Positions 21,776 to 32,267 of a stretch of 64,000 nucleotides of DNA are shown here, piece after piece. Each line of letters begins with the position of its first letter. Position 1 is the first letter of the stretch. The DNA comes from Rhodocollybia butyracea (lineage: Eukaryota > Basidiomycota > Agaricomycetes > Agaricales > Omphalotaceae). The notes beneath the pieces were generated by a model. The model did no database searches. It had not been told where the DNA came from and saw nothing but the letters and a program-made list of their open reading frames with translations. Made by a program: the position numbers and the translations under genes. The DNA lies in assembly GCA_015501585.1 (NCBI GenBank), contig JADNRY010000088.1, positions 157,100 through 221,099 on the forward strand, given 5' to 3'.

Positions 21776-24700
21776 TCAAGGCGTCCAAGTTGCGCTCTAA
21801 AGCATCACGAATGAGCCAGAGATAACCGAAAGTGTGTAGATTGAAACTTACAAGAGGGAGGTTACGGGAGCTACCACCGACCGCGATTGTAAAAGTTCCG
21901 TTGGGAACATACCACTGCTGATCGACGACGGACCATACACTAACATCCTTGCGGCGGATGGCGAAAGAAGCAGTGGCACAGGCTCCAGCTTTGATGTCTT
22001 TAACTTTGTCAAAACCACGAAGCATGCGGATAGGCTGTCCCTCTTCGGGGATCGAAATATACTGTATGAATAATCATAAGTGATCAACAGAGCCGCGTGG
22101 GCACAAGAAAACTCACCAGTTGTGCAACTTCGCTTCCAATGACATTACCTGCACATTGGGCGGTCAGTGTCGAGCAGTCTTTATAAGGGTAGAGTGAACA
22201 TTTACCAGAGTTGGTGATAACGGCAGACGCGGTGAACAGGACGTCGTACAACGAGTTGGTACCATCGGACTCGGCAAACTTCTCTGCAGTCGCCATATAC
22301 GATGTGTTATCGCTGGAGCCCGTGCAATCGATAACCAGTTCCGAATAGTCAAAGGTCGTGTAAGAAAGACCAAAGCCGAATTCTATCCAATTCTTCAGAT
22401 ATGATATTCTTGGCCCGCTGTAGCTTATTTACATACCGTAGCGTGGTGTGATATTTTTCTGGTCAAACCATCTGTAGTCCAATGTAAGTATGGATTGATT
22501 AAGACCAGTGTTTATTTTACCTGTAATCAATGAAAGCGCCTTCAGTGAAATTGACCTCCGGGGAAAAGACGGGATCGTCGATTATGCCATTAGGCTGGAT
22601 AAAGATATCAGCATCACTGAAGGAAGAAAAAGTCGCTCCTAACTCACAGGGTAGTCATCTATGCTCTTACCCCAAGTCCATGGGAGTTTACCACTGGGAG
22701 AAATATCTCCGTACAAGACCGGAATGAGACCCCCGCCCGCTTCCTGGCCAGGGAGATAGGCCATAACAATCGCAGTAACGTTCTCATTCTCGACCCACTT
22801 CTCAATATCGACAACGCCGGTGCTGTGGATTACGAGAACGACATTTGAGGAGTAGTTGACGGCTTGGGCGATCAGGAAGTCCTGATCCTCTGGGATGCTA
22901 AGATCGGGGATATCTACAGCCTCCGCAGAATAACGATTTACGAAAACGAGGGTAGCGTCGGCGGTGCGCAAAAGTTCACTGATCGCCGCAGTCTCAGCAG
23001 CGCTTCCACTTTGCGAAATCACGGCGCCGATCTAGAAAAAGAATCAGGCAACAGTGATTTGAAGTGTTTGCGTTAACATACCTCAGCACCAGTCTCTATA
23101 GCACGCTGCTTAAGAGCATCGATAGGTGTGATGATATAAGGAGCGAAGCTAGAACCAGACCCTCCTCCCGTAGTAAGGGTGCCATTCTAAAGGAAAAATG
23201 AGTAACAACCGATGTATAGCAAAGATATTACTCACAAGGTTTTGGTAATCACAGCCCGAGCCATATGAACCACATGCATTCACGCCAAGAACGTTGTCAG
23301 ACGCGTCGTTTCCGAGGACAGCGATACGTTGAGGGTTATTGAGAGGGAGACCACCTGTGTTTTTGAGAAGGGTGACACTAGAGGAGCCAATTTCTCTAAT
23401 GAGATCGGTAGTTCCAGGCTTTCTAACATTGCGGAAACGATCGGGGAAATAGCTTAAAGGAAATAACGCATTCTAATAGAGAATTCAGCGATCGAGGAAA
23501 AGATGAAGGATCATAAGATACTAACAAAACCAACATCAGGAAGAGGATTGATGTCCATTCTGAAAATTTACCATTAAAAGTTTAGCCAAAGAAATAAAAT
23601 ACGAAAGACGAGCTCACCCGAGGTGGTAATAAGAGGTCAATATACGAATAACCTTGTCGCGAAGCACCTGCTCGGTGATAGTACCATTATTAACCATGTC
23701 GACCATATTCGAACCCCAGAATGAGCCGAAGAACCCTCCATAGCCAAACCCAGGCATTCCCTGATAATGATAAGACGGCGGAATACAACAGAGGAAGAAC
23801 AGGTACACACCATGTCGAGACCATTCCTAGCTGAATCCACGTTGTCCCACTGGCCTCCCCAATCACTAACGACGCTTCCCTGGAAATTCAACTCTGTCTT
23901 GAGCAAATAGTTGAGAGAGTACGCATTGGCGCAAGCATGAGTGTCATTGATACGATTGTATGAGCACCTGTTGAGCTGGTGTAAGGAGAATCTCAACGGG
24001 TAGAAGGAAAAAGAATGTACATGATATGGCTGGTTCCAGCACGAACAGCTTCAGTGAATGCCCACAGATAAACCTCATGAGTGGTCTTGTCATCGACATT
24101 AGAGGATATTCTAGAAGGACGAGGAGTCAACAAGGACACAAATAAAGGTGTTGAGTGACTGACGGTAGCTGCGCAGCTTGATCGGGAGCAGGGAAAGCGG
24201 AGTACTGGTCGCGGAACGTCTCTTGCTCGTATGCAATGAACTATGAAAACGAATTAATAAGTCTCAATACACGATGCAAGAATCGTACATGTTTTGCGAC
24301 GGGGGCAACGCTGGAGTTCAGCATACCCGCAACAGCCTGATAAGAGGCTTCACCACAAGCGTAAGGATCTGCGAATGTACCTTCCCAAGCCCGTCCGTTA
24401 AGAACACTGCGACCGAGTGCTGTACGAGTTTAGAATGATTACTTCAGGGATAACACTAGTACTCACGTCCACCCGTAACAGGCGCCAGCTGAAAATCTCT
24501 GAGCTTCGAGTAGCTGTGAAACTTGAAAGAAAAAAACTGACCGGAATATGAACACCTTGGTCATGAAACTCTTGACCCATAGCTTTGCTGCGCGCATAGA
24601 TGAGGTCTCTGTCCCATGTAGCGGCGGAAGTTAAACCGGCAGGGAACTGAGAGACACCATGAGCGCCGCGAACACCAACAGGACCATCCTCGAGACACAA

Positions 24701-25286
24701 GGAAGGGATATTAAGACGAGGAACGGATCCAGTATTGCCGACACAGAGCCCGTCGGTGCCGGTAGTCAGCTAGTTTCGTATTGAGTACATGCACATCCAC
24801 AGGTGATTATAACACTTACATTGGCCATTTCCTCGATAGTCATTTGCATCACGACTGCCTGAGCCTTTGCAAACGCGTTGGACCAGGATTTTCCTCCGTT
24901 GGCACCGGCTAAAAACAAATCAGCGTCAAATGAAAGGGATCTCGAACCAGGAAGGGCGTACGGGCGATCCACTTTGCACTGTTTCCACTGTCGAGTGCGT
25001 CTGGAGGAGGCAAGACTGTAGCAGGACTGCTTTCAGAGGGCTGGGCGGAGCTTGTAGGAGAGCTGGTGGAGACCACAGGAGGGCTGGGCTGGGCGGGCTG
25101 GGTGTGGGCAGGAGGACTGGGCTTGGCGGGATGGGCGTGGGCCGGAGAATCATCCTTGTCGGGATGGACGGGGGCAGGAGGACCAGGCTTTGCGGCATGG
25201 GCTGTAGCAGGACCAGGTTCGGGGGCGTGGTCGGAGACTGCATGAGCCGATGCTACGAGAACAAGGAACAGAACCTGGAGCTTCAT
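21776..25286 (-). CDS. Secreted GH3 beta-glucosidase, 19 exons
   Basis: Exons (high to low) are 25286-24962, 24908-24820, 24769-24542, 24488-24467, 24419-24289, 24240-24164, 24110-24021, 23967-23811, 23760-23618, 23559-23526, 23472-23236, 23186-23082, 23031-22648, 22594-22521, 22471-22437, 22382-22206, 22148-22117, 22061-21852 and 21796-21776. All phases close, giving 856 aa. There is a signal peptide ([16 protein letters not shown]), then ~75 residues rich in Pro, His, Ala and Ser. The GH3 N-terminal barrel holds [20 protein letters not shown] and [19 protein letters not shown], with the nucleophile Asp at ~356 in VVSDWGG. The second domain includes [14 protein letters not shown] and [11 protein letters not shown], and a fibronectin-III-like C-terminus follows from ~770 (MLRGFDKV). 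It should hydrolyse cello-oligosaccharides outside the cell. No cellulose-binding module is present. A decayed copy lies at 56940-57730. Confidence 0.9.
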
Positions 25287-25820
25287 CGTAGGACAGGGCA
25301 GGACAGGACTCGTTTTTCTTGAACGAAAGATCCTCCATTAAATATTTCCGGGGCAACTTGGTCTTTGTAAAACATGTTAGAAAGTCGATCGTTACGGAAG
25401 GAAGAAAGTTGAGGATTATTCGCTTTTACGCTGATGTGTGCCTTTCCGATTCAACGCTTTGGACCAGTAGTTTTGCAAACGCATGGCGGACCCAATTCTC
25501 GTCCCTAGATTAAGGGACCATGGCGGCTCGATGAGAGGCTTGGAGCTGCTTGGACAGTGTTAAAGTGAGCAAATGGAGGTTTTGGAACAATGGTGGTAGA
25601 TCCGGCCCGACTGAACGGACGGTCCGTACATCATTGTCCCGCATCCGCGTCGCGTTTATCCATTGTTCATCCAGAAACAGCTAAGAAACCAGTCTGTCCT
25701 TGAAGAGGAATGTCGATATTCCCCCCGTACATACTAGTACATACATTCCCCGCAAATCTCTTCCTGCAAGATGGAAAACGATAATCGGAGGCCGGACTTG
25801 CAAGAAGACAACGATTCACT
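25287..25820. other. Promoter side of the beta-glucosidase gene
   Basis: On the minus strand a TATA-like block (AATATTTAAT) lies 50-60 bp before the ATG, with GCCCCGGA just upstream of it, which fits the loose CreA/Mig1 site. I see no gene in the rest. Confidence 0.35.
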
Positions 25821-25829
25821 TGAACTTTT

Positions 25830-26290
25830 ACATTGAGGTCTCGAAATACATGCATGACATTCATTTCTTCGAGTTCCTGCCTTTCCCCCCTCGAACACTT
25901 CAGCTAGACGACGCTGAACGACCTTATCAAAACCCTCCTCTCCATTTCCCGTGGATCGATCAGGCCTGAATTTCGACATAAGGGCGGTGTTCTGCGGCCT
26001 CGGATACTCCTCGGATCTGTACCTATAGTTAGTCCATCAAATCAGGACCACTAAGTGTATCAGCAAAATATCCACCAATGTAACCAATGATCGACCATGG
26101 CAAAATCCACATTCCGGCCACCCACATCTTCCCAGATTCATCCAGCATTAAACAGATCAGATCTGCAGACAGTACGGCGAGCTTGAACAAGTTCTTATTG
26201 CCCAAACGGGGTGGAAGAGGAGGGGACCCGAGGAGTTGTAATGGTATGAGCCTGAGAAGGAAGCGGGCCAACCAATGAGCCAATGTGATT
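25830..26290 (-). pseudogene. Fragment of the spartin/senescence gene
   Basis: The minus strand reads PPLPPRLG, then AVLSADLICLMLDESGKM, matching PPLPPRSL...ILSADLILSTLDESAKQ of the intact gene at 32268-33822. Similarity includes non-coding sequence around the last intron and the gene's 3' end, so this is a genomic duplicate of the 3' part, not a processed copy. It has stop codons and no 5' half. Confidence 0.75.
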
Positions 26291-26315
26291 TTAGGGCAGT
26301 CCAACAACATACTAC

Positions 26316-28082
26316 CTAAGCTCCGCTATCACCCTCCCTGAACCCCAGCCTCTCTCGTGTAATAGCCACTTCTGAACAAACCTTCCCATGACAAATGTGG
26401 TCAAGCTTGGAAAGCTCAAAATCGATTACTCTGATTGTACCACTCCCATCTTCGACCAAATTTCTTGGCTCGAAATCTCTGTGCTTGACTCCAATTGCAT
26501 GGAGACTTTTAATGATGTTCATCACGTTTGCACTTGAAGAGAGGTTAGGATATTGCATCGATAACAAGCGCATACGTAGTAACATACCGTTACTTGTCAG
26601 TCAAGCTCTGCACAACCGTAACAGTCCAGAGGCTGCCCTTAAGGAAGGTTCCAGCATCGGCAAGAACGAGAACAGACTGGCTCTGAGTGAAGAAGTAGCC
26701 ATAGAAGTGAGGGATGATATCTGGAAGCTTCTTGGACACCATAGTGTACGCTGCAACTTCGCACTGGAACTGTTCATGCTGGCAACTGCAGTAGATTTTG
26801 TAGACAACTGGATGATGATCGAGGAAACCCTGATAAACATCTGCTCGCTCGCCACGATGCAGACGACGAGTGAGGACAACTTGACTCATCCTTATGCTAG
26901 TACCTGAGAGTTGAATCTGGGTAGAGCAACGAGATAAAATCCTGGGCGAGCGGCGTGCGTGAGTTGAATATATAGATACACACATTTTGGAGCCCAGTGG
27001 ATGCAGTTTCATCACAAGTACTATTCTTGTCGAGCACCTTTGCCATATTAACGAGTGAATGGCTCCTCTTTGTCAGTGACTCGATTGCAAATTTTGGGTG
27101 GTTCCGGTTCTGTGAGCGTAGCATTTGGGAGTAGGAGATACACTGAGACAGGCAAGAATGGAATGGCATACAGGCCAGTCAGATAAGTCGAAAATTCGGC
27201 TGGTAAAGCTGGGAGGTTTTGATGTATGCGATAAATTTGTGATACAACAGCAGCCCAATGGCCAACCTGTAGTTCACCTACTCTATCACTAACCAGTACA
27301 ATATTTACCATCGAAAAAAAGTACTTACATATCTCCATAAACGAGACCCCCAATTCGTCGAAAAAAAATCCGACTTTTGCTGGAGCGTTTGCCTTGGTTT
27401 GCAAGAACAACTTGTTTGAAGCTATGATTGAGAGCAAATAGTTGTTAAGGGGAGCATACCTTGCTTATCATCGCTCTACCGTTAGCCTGCGTAGCTGGCT
27501 TATAGATATGGTCCGCCACAATATCGTCAAGATGAGATGAAATGACGAGTGGTCGTTGGAATTCCACACTCAATGATTTGACAACAACCTCATCGAGCGA
27601 AATGGGCATGTTTGCATCACAACCAAATGGCGATGGGAACGCCATTTCGACTCGAATGACTCCCTGTCCATTGACTAATGAGAAAAGCTCCTTCATCATC
27701 CACTTAGCGCAGGAAAACCAAATGCGAAACAGTGATTCGATGTCTCTTTCGGTAGCGACACGGCAGTCAGGTAGCTCATCTTTAAGCTTTAAGCCTCGCG
27801 AGCGATAGTGTTGATGACCTTAGCAGGCAGATTATCGTCGAGTATCTCGTTAGTTTGAAGATACGAACGAAAGTCGTTCATAATTCGGGTCACGATGTCA
27901 GTGCCGTTATCGAGTCTACTTTGACGGAGGAAGTCTGTCGGATTGAGAGGGTGTGTAGGTGTGAAAGGTGTAGATGTGAAAGGATCGTGCGGATCGACGC
28001 TGGTGGAAGTATTCAAAATCTCAGGAGTTGGCGTGGGACGGTAGTCAAGAAATTGTCTCCATGTCATTGTTACATTTTCCAT
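26316..28082 (-). CDS. Fungal kinase-like protein (HRD...DFE type), one probable frameshift
   Basis: The start ATG is at 28082. The N-terminal half (FLDYRPTPTPEILN, then an acidic/hydrophobic region around GHWAAVVSQIYRIHQ) matches no domain I know. The C-terminal third is kinase-like: VLTRRLHRGERADVYQGF (glycine loop), VVYKIY (ATP lysine), LHAIGVKHRDFEPRNLV (catalytic loop) and TIRVIDFELS (metal loop with DFE for DFG). At least four introns are visible, for example one joining LTD to NANVMNIIKS. The frame shifts by one base near 27092-27095 in an A/T run: without one base PEPPK reads on into FAIESLTKRSHSLV. I therefore regard it as a real gene with either a recent lesion or an assembly error. 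It is divergent from the gene at 28270, with 187 bp between the two starts. Confidence 0.6.
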
Positions 28083-28269
28083 GGCGCAAGTAAAGGGAGT
28101 GGGGTTGAGAGACTTCTGAGAGCGAGTAAAGAGCAACCTTTAAAACTGGAAGAAAATGATGTAGCCCCTATGTTTGAATTTAGCGCTTATTACTGATATG
28201 GATCACGCGACTTTCGGACGTCAAGCGCGCTTCATCGCTGTCAACAACTACTCGTAACTCAGTCAGGGT

Positions 28270-29107
28270 ATGGATTCTCCGGACATTCACGATAAAAGTC
28301 CCTCATGGCCATCGTTGTACAATCCCCGGTCGGAACTTTTCGGTCTACCTCATCACAGACCCATTCAACCAGAAGGTTTCTACCTCATTAATTCTGGAGG
28401 TAGGCCTCGATAAAACACTGAGCATCTCTAGTTGAGAAGCTTCCAGACGTCTTTCGATTCACACTATACTGGACTCTGGTCTTTTACATCCCCGTCTTTG
28501 TGGTCTTCGGTCTATACGCTTTCTTCAACCTTACATTTCCTCCCAGGAAACGAACAAAAGGTTTAGAAGAACACGAGGACGAACCCGAGGAGGAGGCAGA
28601 AGAACTCACGGAAATGTACAATCCTCCTCGCTATCTTCGCGGCGGATACGACACTCTGCGCTCAGTTGCTGCTGCTTCACCTCGTCTCCCAAGTCCAACT
28701 TCAACCACCTCAGCAACTCATGCCTTGTTACTCTCGCCGGCTTCTCCAACCCCCCATATCTACCCTCCGAGTTCCACAGCCAACCTCACTCGAAACCCGA
28801 CTCCAAAGAGGAAAAAGAAACCAAAGAACGCACGGCGTTCCCGCGTCACCTTTGCTCTCCTTGTTCTCTTCACCTTTCTTCTCTTATCCCTCATCGGCGC
28901 CGTCATATCGTCTGCTATCGTAGGATACATCCTGACGGGGCTGTACGTGGCGGGAAATTTCTTCATGAGTACTTGGGTCCCACTTTTATGGGCGGCGATT
29001 AGCGTTATGGTGGGAATGCTGAAGTGAGTTTTTTTGTTGTTGTTGCGTCTAGGGATCGTTCTGATGTTTGGTGCAGCGTCTGGCCCTCTGTCATTAACCT
29101 GATATAG
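28270..29107 (+). CDS. Conserved fungal membrane protein, 3 exons
   Basis: Exons 28270-28399, 28432-29023 and 29077-29107 close in phase and give 250 aa. The N-terminus has a conserved block (YNPRSELFGLPHHRPIQPEG, then FYLINSG) and a first TM (FRFTLYWTLVFYIPVFVVFG). A Ser/Pro-rich basic loop with KRKKKPKNARRSR follows. Two further hydrophobic stretches (VTFALLVLFTFLLLSLIGAV and STWVPLLWAAISVMVGML) precede the end VWPSVINLI. I recognise this layout as a widespread fungal membrane protein without an assigned function. It shares a short promoter with the kinase-like gene. Confidence 0.8.
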
Positions 29108-30149
29108 CACCATGGGTTCGCATATCCGGCCATTTGTTGCCTCATACATAGGTCATCCTGGTTCGCTTATTCCCAGTCGCCGCAAGTCAGGCTGCGCCTC
29201 GAAGAGTTCAGCTTTCTTTGAGCGCTATACGCGTCTTGATGTTCCTCCTAGTTTGTGGTTCGGTGCTTAAGACGCGGGAGATCCTGATGACACTGAAACT
29301 AATAAGTTTCTGTGGTATACGAGGTACAGAATTACCGAACTACACAAGCTGCATAAAGGAGATGTCTTGTCCGCAAGTCTAACTTGGTTCGCAGAAGCAA
29401 AAAGATCTCATGACGGGATAGGCCGTCACTCGAATCTAGATTCAACAAAGCGAAGTTAGTGTCAGCGTACAAAACGCAGAGCAGGCGACATCTAAACTTG
29501 TATGTAGAAGGGACTTCAGGACAATCTTTCCCATTCTCCTTTTCTACGGAAGTTTCATTTTGTGGATTCGAGTACATGTTCTGTAAGATCGGGAGACCTG
29601 AAGTTTAACAGATTACAATGCTGTTTGTGCTTGTAATAGTCTATACAAGGGTGGCTCTGCCGCCTTCGGGGTGGAGCGCTAGGTTCACCCAGTTCGAGAG
29701 GCATAGAATCTGCCATGGATTTTGTCAGCAGCATTTCGAGTGATTTTGAAGGATTATATTTATGCGGTGAAGCTACTGAACTTGTACATAATTGAGGGGG
29801 ATGAATTAGTCGGGCGAGCGAAGCGCTTAGCGAAACCACTGATGGAGTGAACGAGCACAGCTACAATCTGCGGAGCGCCCGTTGACAGTGGATTTACTTC
29901 GCTCGCCCCTTCTGCATAACATTACATGGAGCCATAGGCTCGTAATGCAAATTTCATATTGGGGAAGATATTGGGAGATGTCCATGAAGAACGAGTAAGA
30001 TGTATGTCAGGTGTAGACGGAGAAGTCAGATCGTCGAAATCTGCAGAGTTGATCTCTATGTGTCGCTTGGCAAGACACAGGTGGACAACTGTGGACAAGG
30101 GTGGAGAACTGGTGGCGGTCACAGTGAGTTGGATTGGTCTCTGGGATCG
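29108..30149. other. Gene-free stretch with a GC-rich inverted repeat
   Basis: No open frame looks genuine. A perfect 12-bp inverted pair (GGGCGAGCGAAG at 29812-29823 and its complement at 29897-29908) flanks 73 bp. Confidence 0.4.
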
Positions 30150-30258
30150 ACAACCTTGTTTACATTTATTTATTTGGGCCCTCCAATGTATTTGCGCAGT
30201 TGATAGATCTCCTTGCCGCAAGGCCAGGGTCCAAATGAATATACATAAACAAGGTTGT
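30150..30258. repeat. 109-bp imperfect palindrome (hairpin or MITE-like)
   Basis: Two 33-bp arms pair with about six mismatches. The outer 13 bp (ACAACCTTGTTTA and its complement) match perfectly. The loop is ~43 bp. I see no target duplication next to the arms. Confidence 0.7.
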
Positions 30259-30421
30259 GAAAACCACTGTGGGTAAGCATTTGAGCTGTAAATTCTTGGT
30301 AAATTCCATGATCAGTCATCCCTGAATGCTAATAACTAACTATATTAGATGATTTCGAACTGAGGTTACTTATTGCTTGGTCCCCCCCCTCTTACACCAG
30401 CTTATACCTTGAAAACTCTGG

Positions 30422-31857
30422 ATGAACCTCCAGGTCGGGGCTTCAGGTGAGTTGATTTCCCTCAAGGAATTACCACCCACCAAACACTACATAAATCAAG
30501 TATTGGGCTTGGTGGCCACAATATGTGATATTGTTTTTACTGGGCGGGAGGAAGCGCAACATATATGGAAGTAAGGATGTTTGCTGATGTTCCTCGATAT
30601 CAAACTGTTGATGTCGTCCTCAGAAAACCTTTGCGTATAACATTGGTCCGATGTCTTTTCGTTTTGATGCGATACCCCCCAGTTGCGATTCATATGTACG
30701 TAGAACAATTCTCTCGAGGGATTAATGCGCGCTAACCAGAATGTTAGTATCTACGCGATTTTTGCAAGCATGTGGATGAATGGTGCCGAGGGGGTCCCAG
30801 AAGAGCATCATTGCAATATCGTTATGATTTTCCGTATTATCACAGGGTCTATCATGCTCTTGTTACTGGACATGATTCTTATGCTCAGAGGTCCGTCCAC
30901 AAACAAACTTCATGGTCTGTCTTATTATATTTGATCTTCTAGTCTTTGCCCTCTACAACCGAAGTCGATTGATTGGCATACTTCTTTTATTTTCGCTTGC
31001 GCTGAGAATTGGTCTAACGACCTATACTTCCCGAAATCACCTACCAGAGAAAATTACATTCAACAGTTACTGCATCGCCAAATTCACCTTCAAAAATACT
31101 TCCAATGGCTTGAATCCAGTCTTGTGGGAGATGTCCGTCCTCTTCAAAATATTATTCGATCTTTCATTAACAAAACGAGACTAGATGCGGGGAATTCGGC
31201 CTTCAGCTGGGCATCATTGCTTTAGCTATGAAGCGCACCGTCTGGGACTTTCGCCGGTATTCTTACTCATTGTTCTCTGTGCTGAACAGAGATGGCTTGA
31301 TAGTGTTCTGCACTATTGGTGGTAACGTAACAGTCTACTCATTGCCAGAACGCATATATTGACCTATCAGTATTATCAGTAACAATGGTTGGATTAGGAG
31401 TGGCATCAGTAAAAAAAGGAGCAGGAGGGGCGACTGTTTTGGTATTTCCGTGAGTTGGGAGCTTGTTAGAACATCATCTAATTGTCACTGAGAGAGAGAA
31501 ATTATACTTCTAGGAGTGTAATAACACTGGTTTCTGCTGCAGTAAGTGCTCAGTAATGCTTTGTTAAAGTACATGTTAACACGTTTCCAGGGATGCCACA
31601 CCATTCTCAATTTGCAGAAATTAGAATTGGCAAACGCAGGTGCAAATTCATCCAGCCGAAAGAGCCTTGAAGATCGAGAGCTTACTGCCATCGAAGATGT
31701 GCCTATAACAGCCTGGGATTCGCCATGGGATACAAACACATTTCAAATAATAGAGCCTGATCAGGATACTGCTTTAACACCTCAGCAAGGCACAGGCCCA
31801 TCGGGCTCTAGGGAAGTGGGACATAGAGCTGACGATAGCTTCATGAGCATCAGATAA
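30422..31857 (+). CDS. DUF6533 multi-TM protein, intact copy C, 9 exons
   Basis: Exons 30422-30446, 30501-30570, 30624-30695, 30748-30890, 30943-31132, 31185-31321, 31380-31449, 31499-31541 and 31591-31857 join in phase to give 338 aa. The sequence is the diverged sister of copies A and B: CDIVFTGREEAQHIWK, FVLMRYPPVAIH, MILMLRVFALYNRSRLIG, CGEFGLQLGIIALAMKRTVW and AAGCHTILNLQKLE. It keeps the family's N-terminal D....EE..IW signature better than A and B and has a longer acidic tail (from EPDQDTALTPQQ). All nine introns sit at the same places in the three genes, so they arose by DNA duplication. The intron 8 acceptor (GAGAGAG) is unusual. Confidence 0.8.
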
Positions 31858-32267
31858 AATAGAAATATACTTACGCCAGTAGAAGGTGTATCAAAGATAG
31901 AGAAAATTTCTAAACGAACCTTGTCAGACTTTGTCGGGAACTGTTGGGTTCTCGTGCCCCTGGCGAACAAGACTTGGAGCTCTGGACTTTATGCGCCATC
32001 ATGATTGGCAAGCTCCATAGATCGCTCATCACGCCACGAGTGGGTAAAGTCAAGACTCCAATGAGTACTAAGATTAAGCGAGTGTGAAGTTGTTTTCAAG
32101 TTCAAGGCCAGCCCAGAACGATGAATCACCACCACCTATTTGGGCAGTGAAAACCGCCCAGACATGTGAGGGACGTGCAAAGTTACCGATAGGTCCTTGC
32201 ATAACCAAGCCTTCGTTATTCGAAACCATAATTCGAGTTCAAGAAACCAGAAATACATACATAACAT
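31858..32267. other. Tail-to-tail intergenic stretch
   Basis: This holds the 3' flanks of the DUF6533 gene and the senescence gene; nothing else is seen. Confidence 0.4.

Noticed and set aside
24867..25322. Long plus-strand frame opposite the beta-glucosidase N-terminus, rich in Gly/Arg.
   Set aside because: It is the complement of the Pro/His/Ala-rich head of the GH3 gene; the repeat composition creates it.
30422..31857. First taken as a DUF6533 pseudogene because single frames are short.
   Set aside because: Nine exons with correct splice ends join in phase; there is no lesion.
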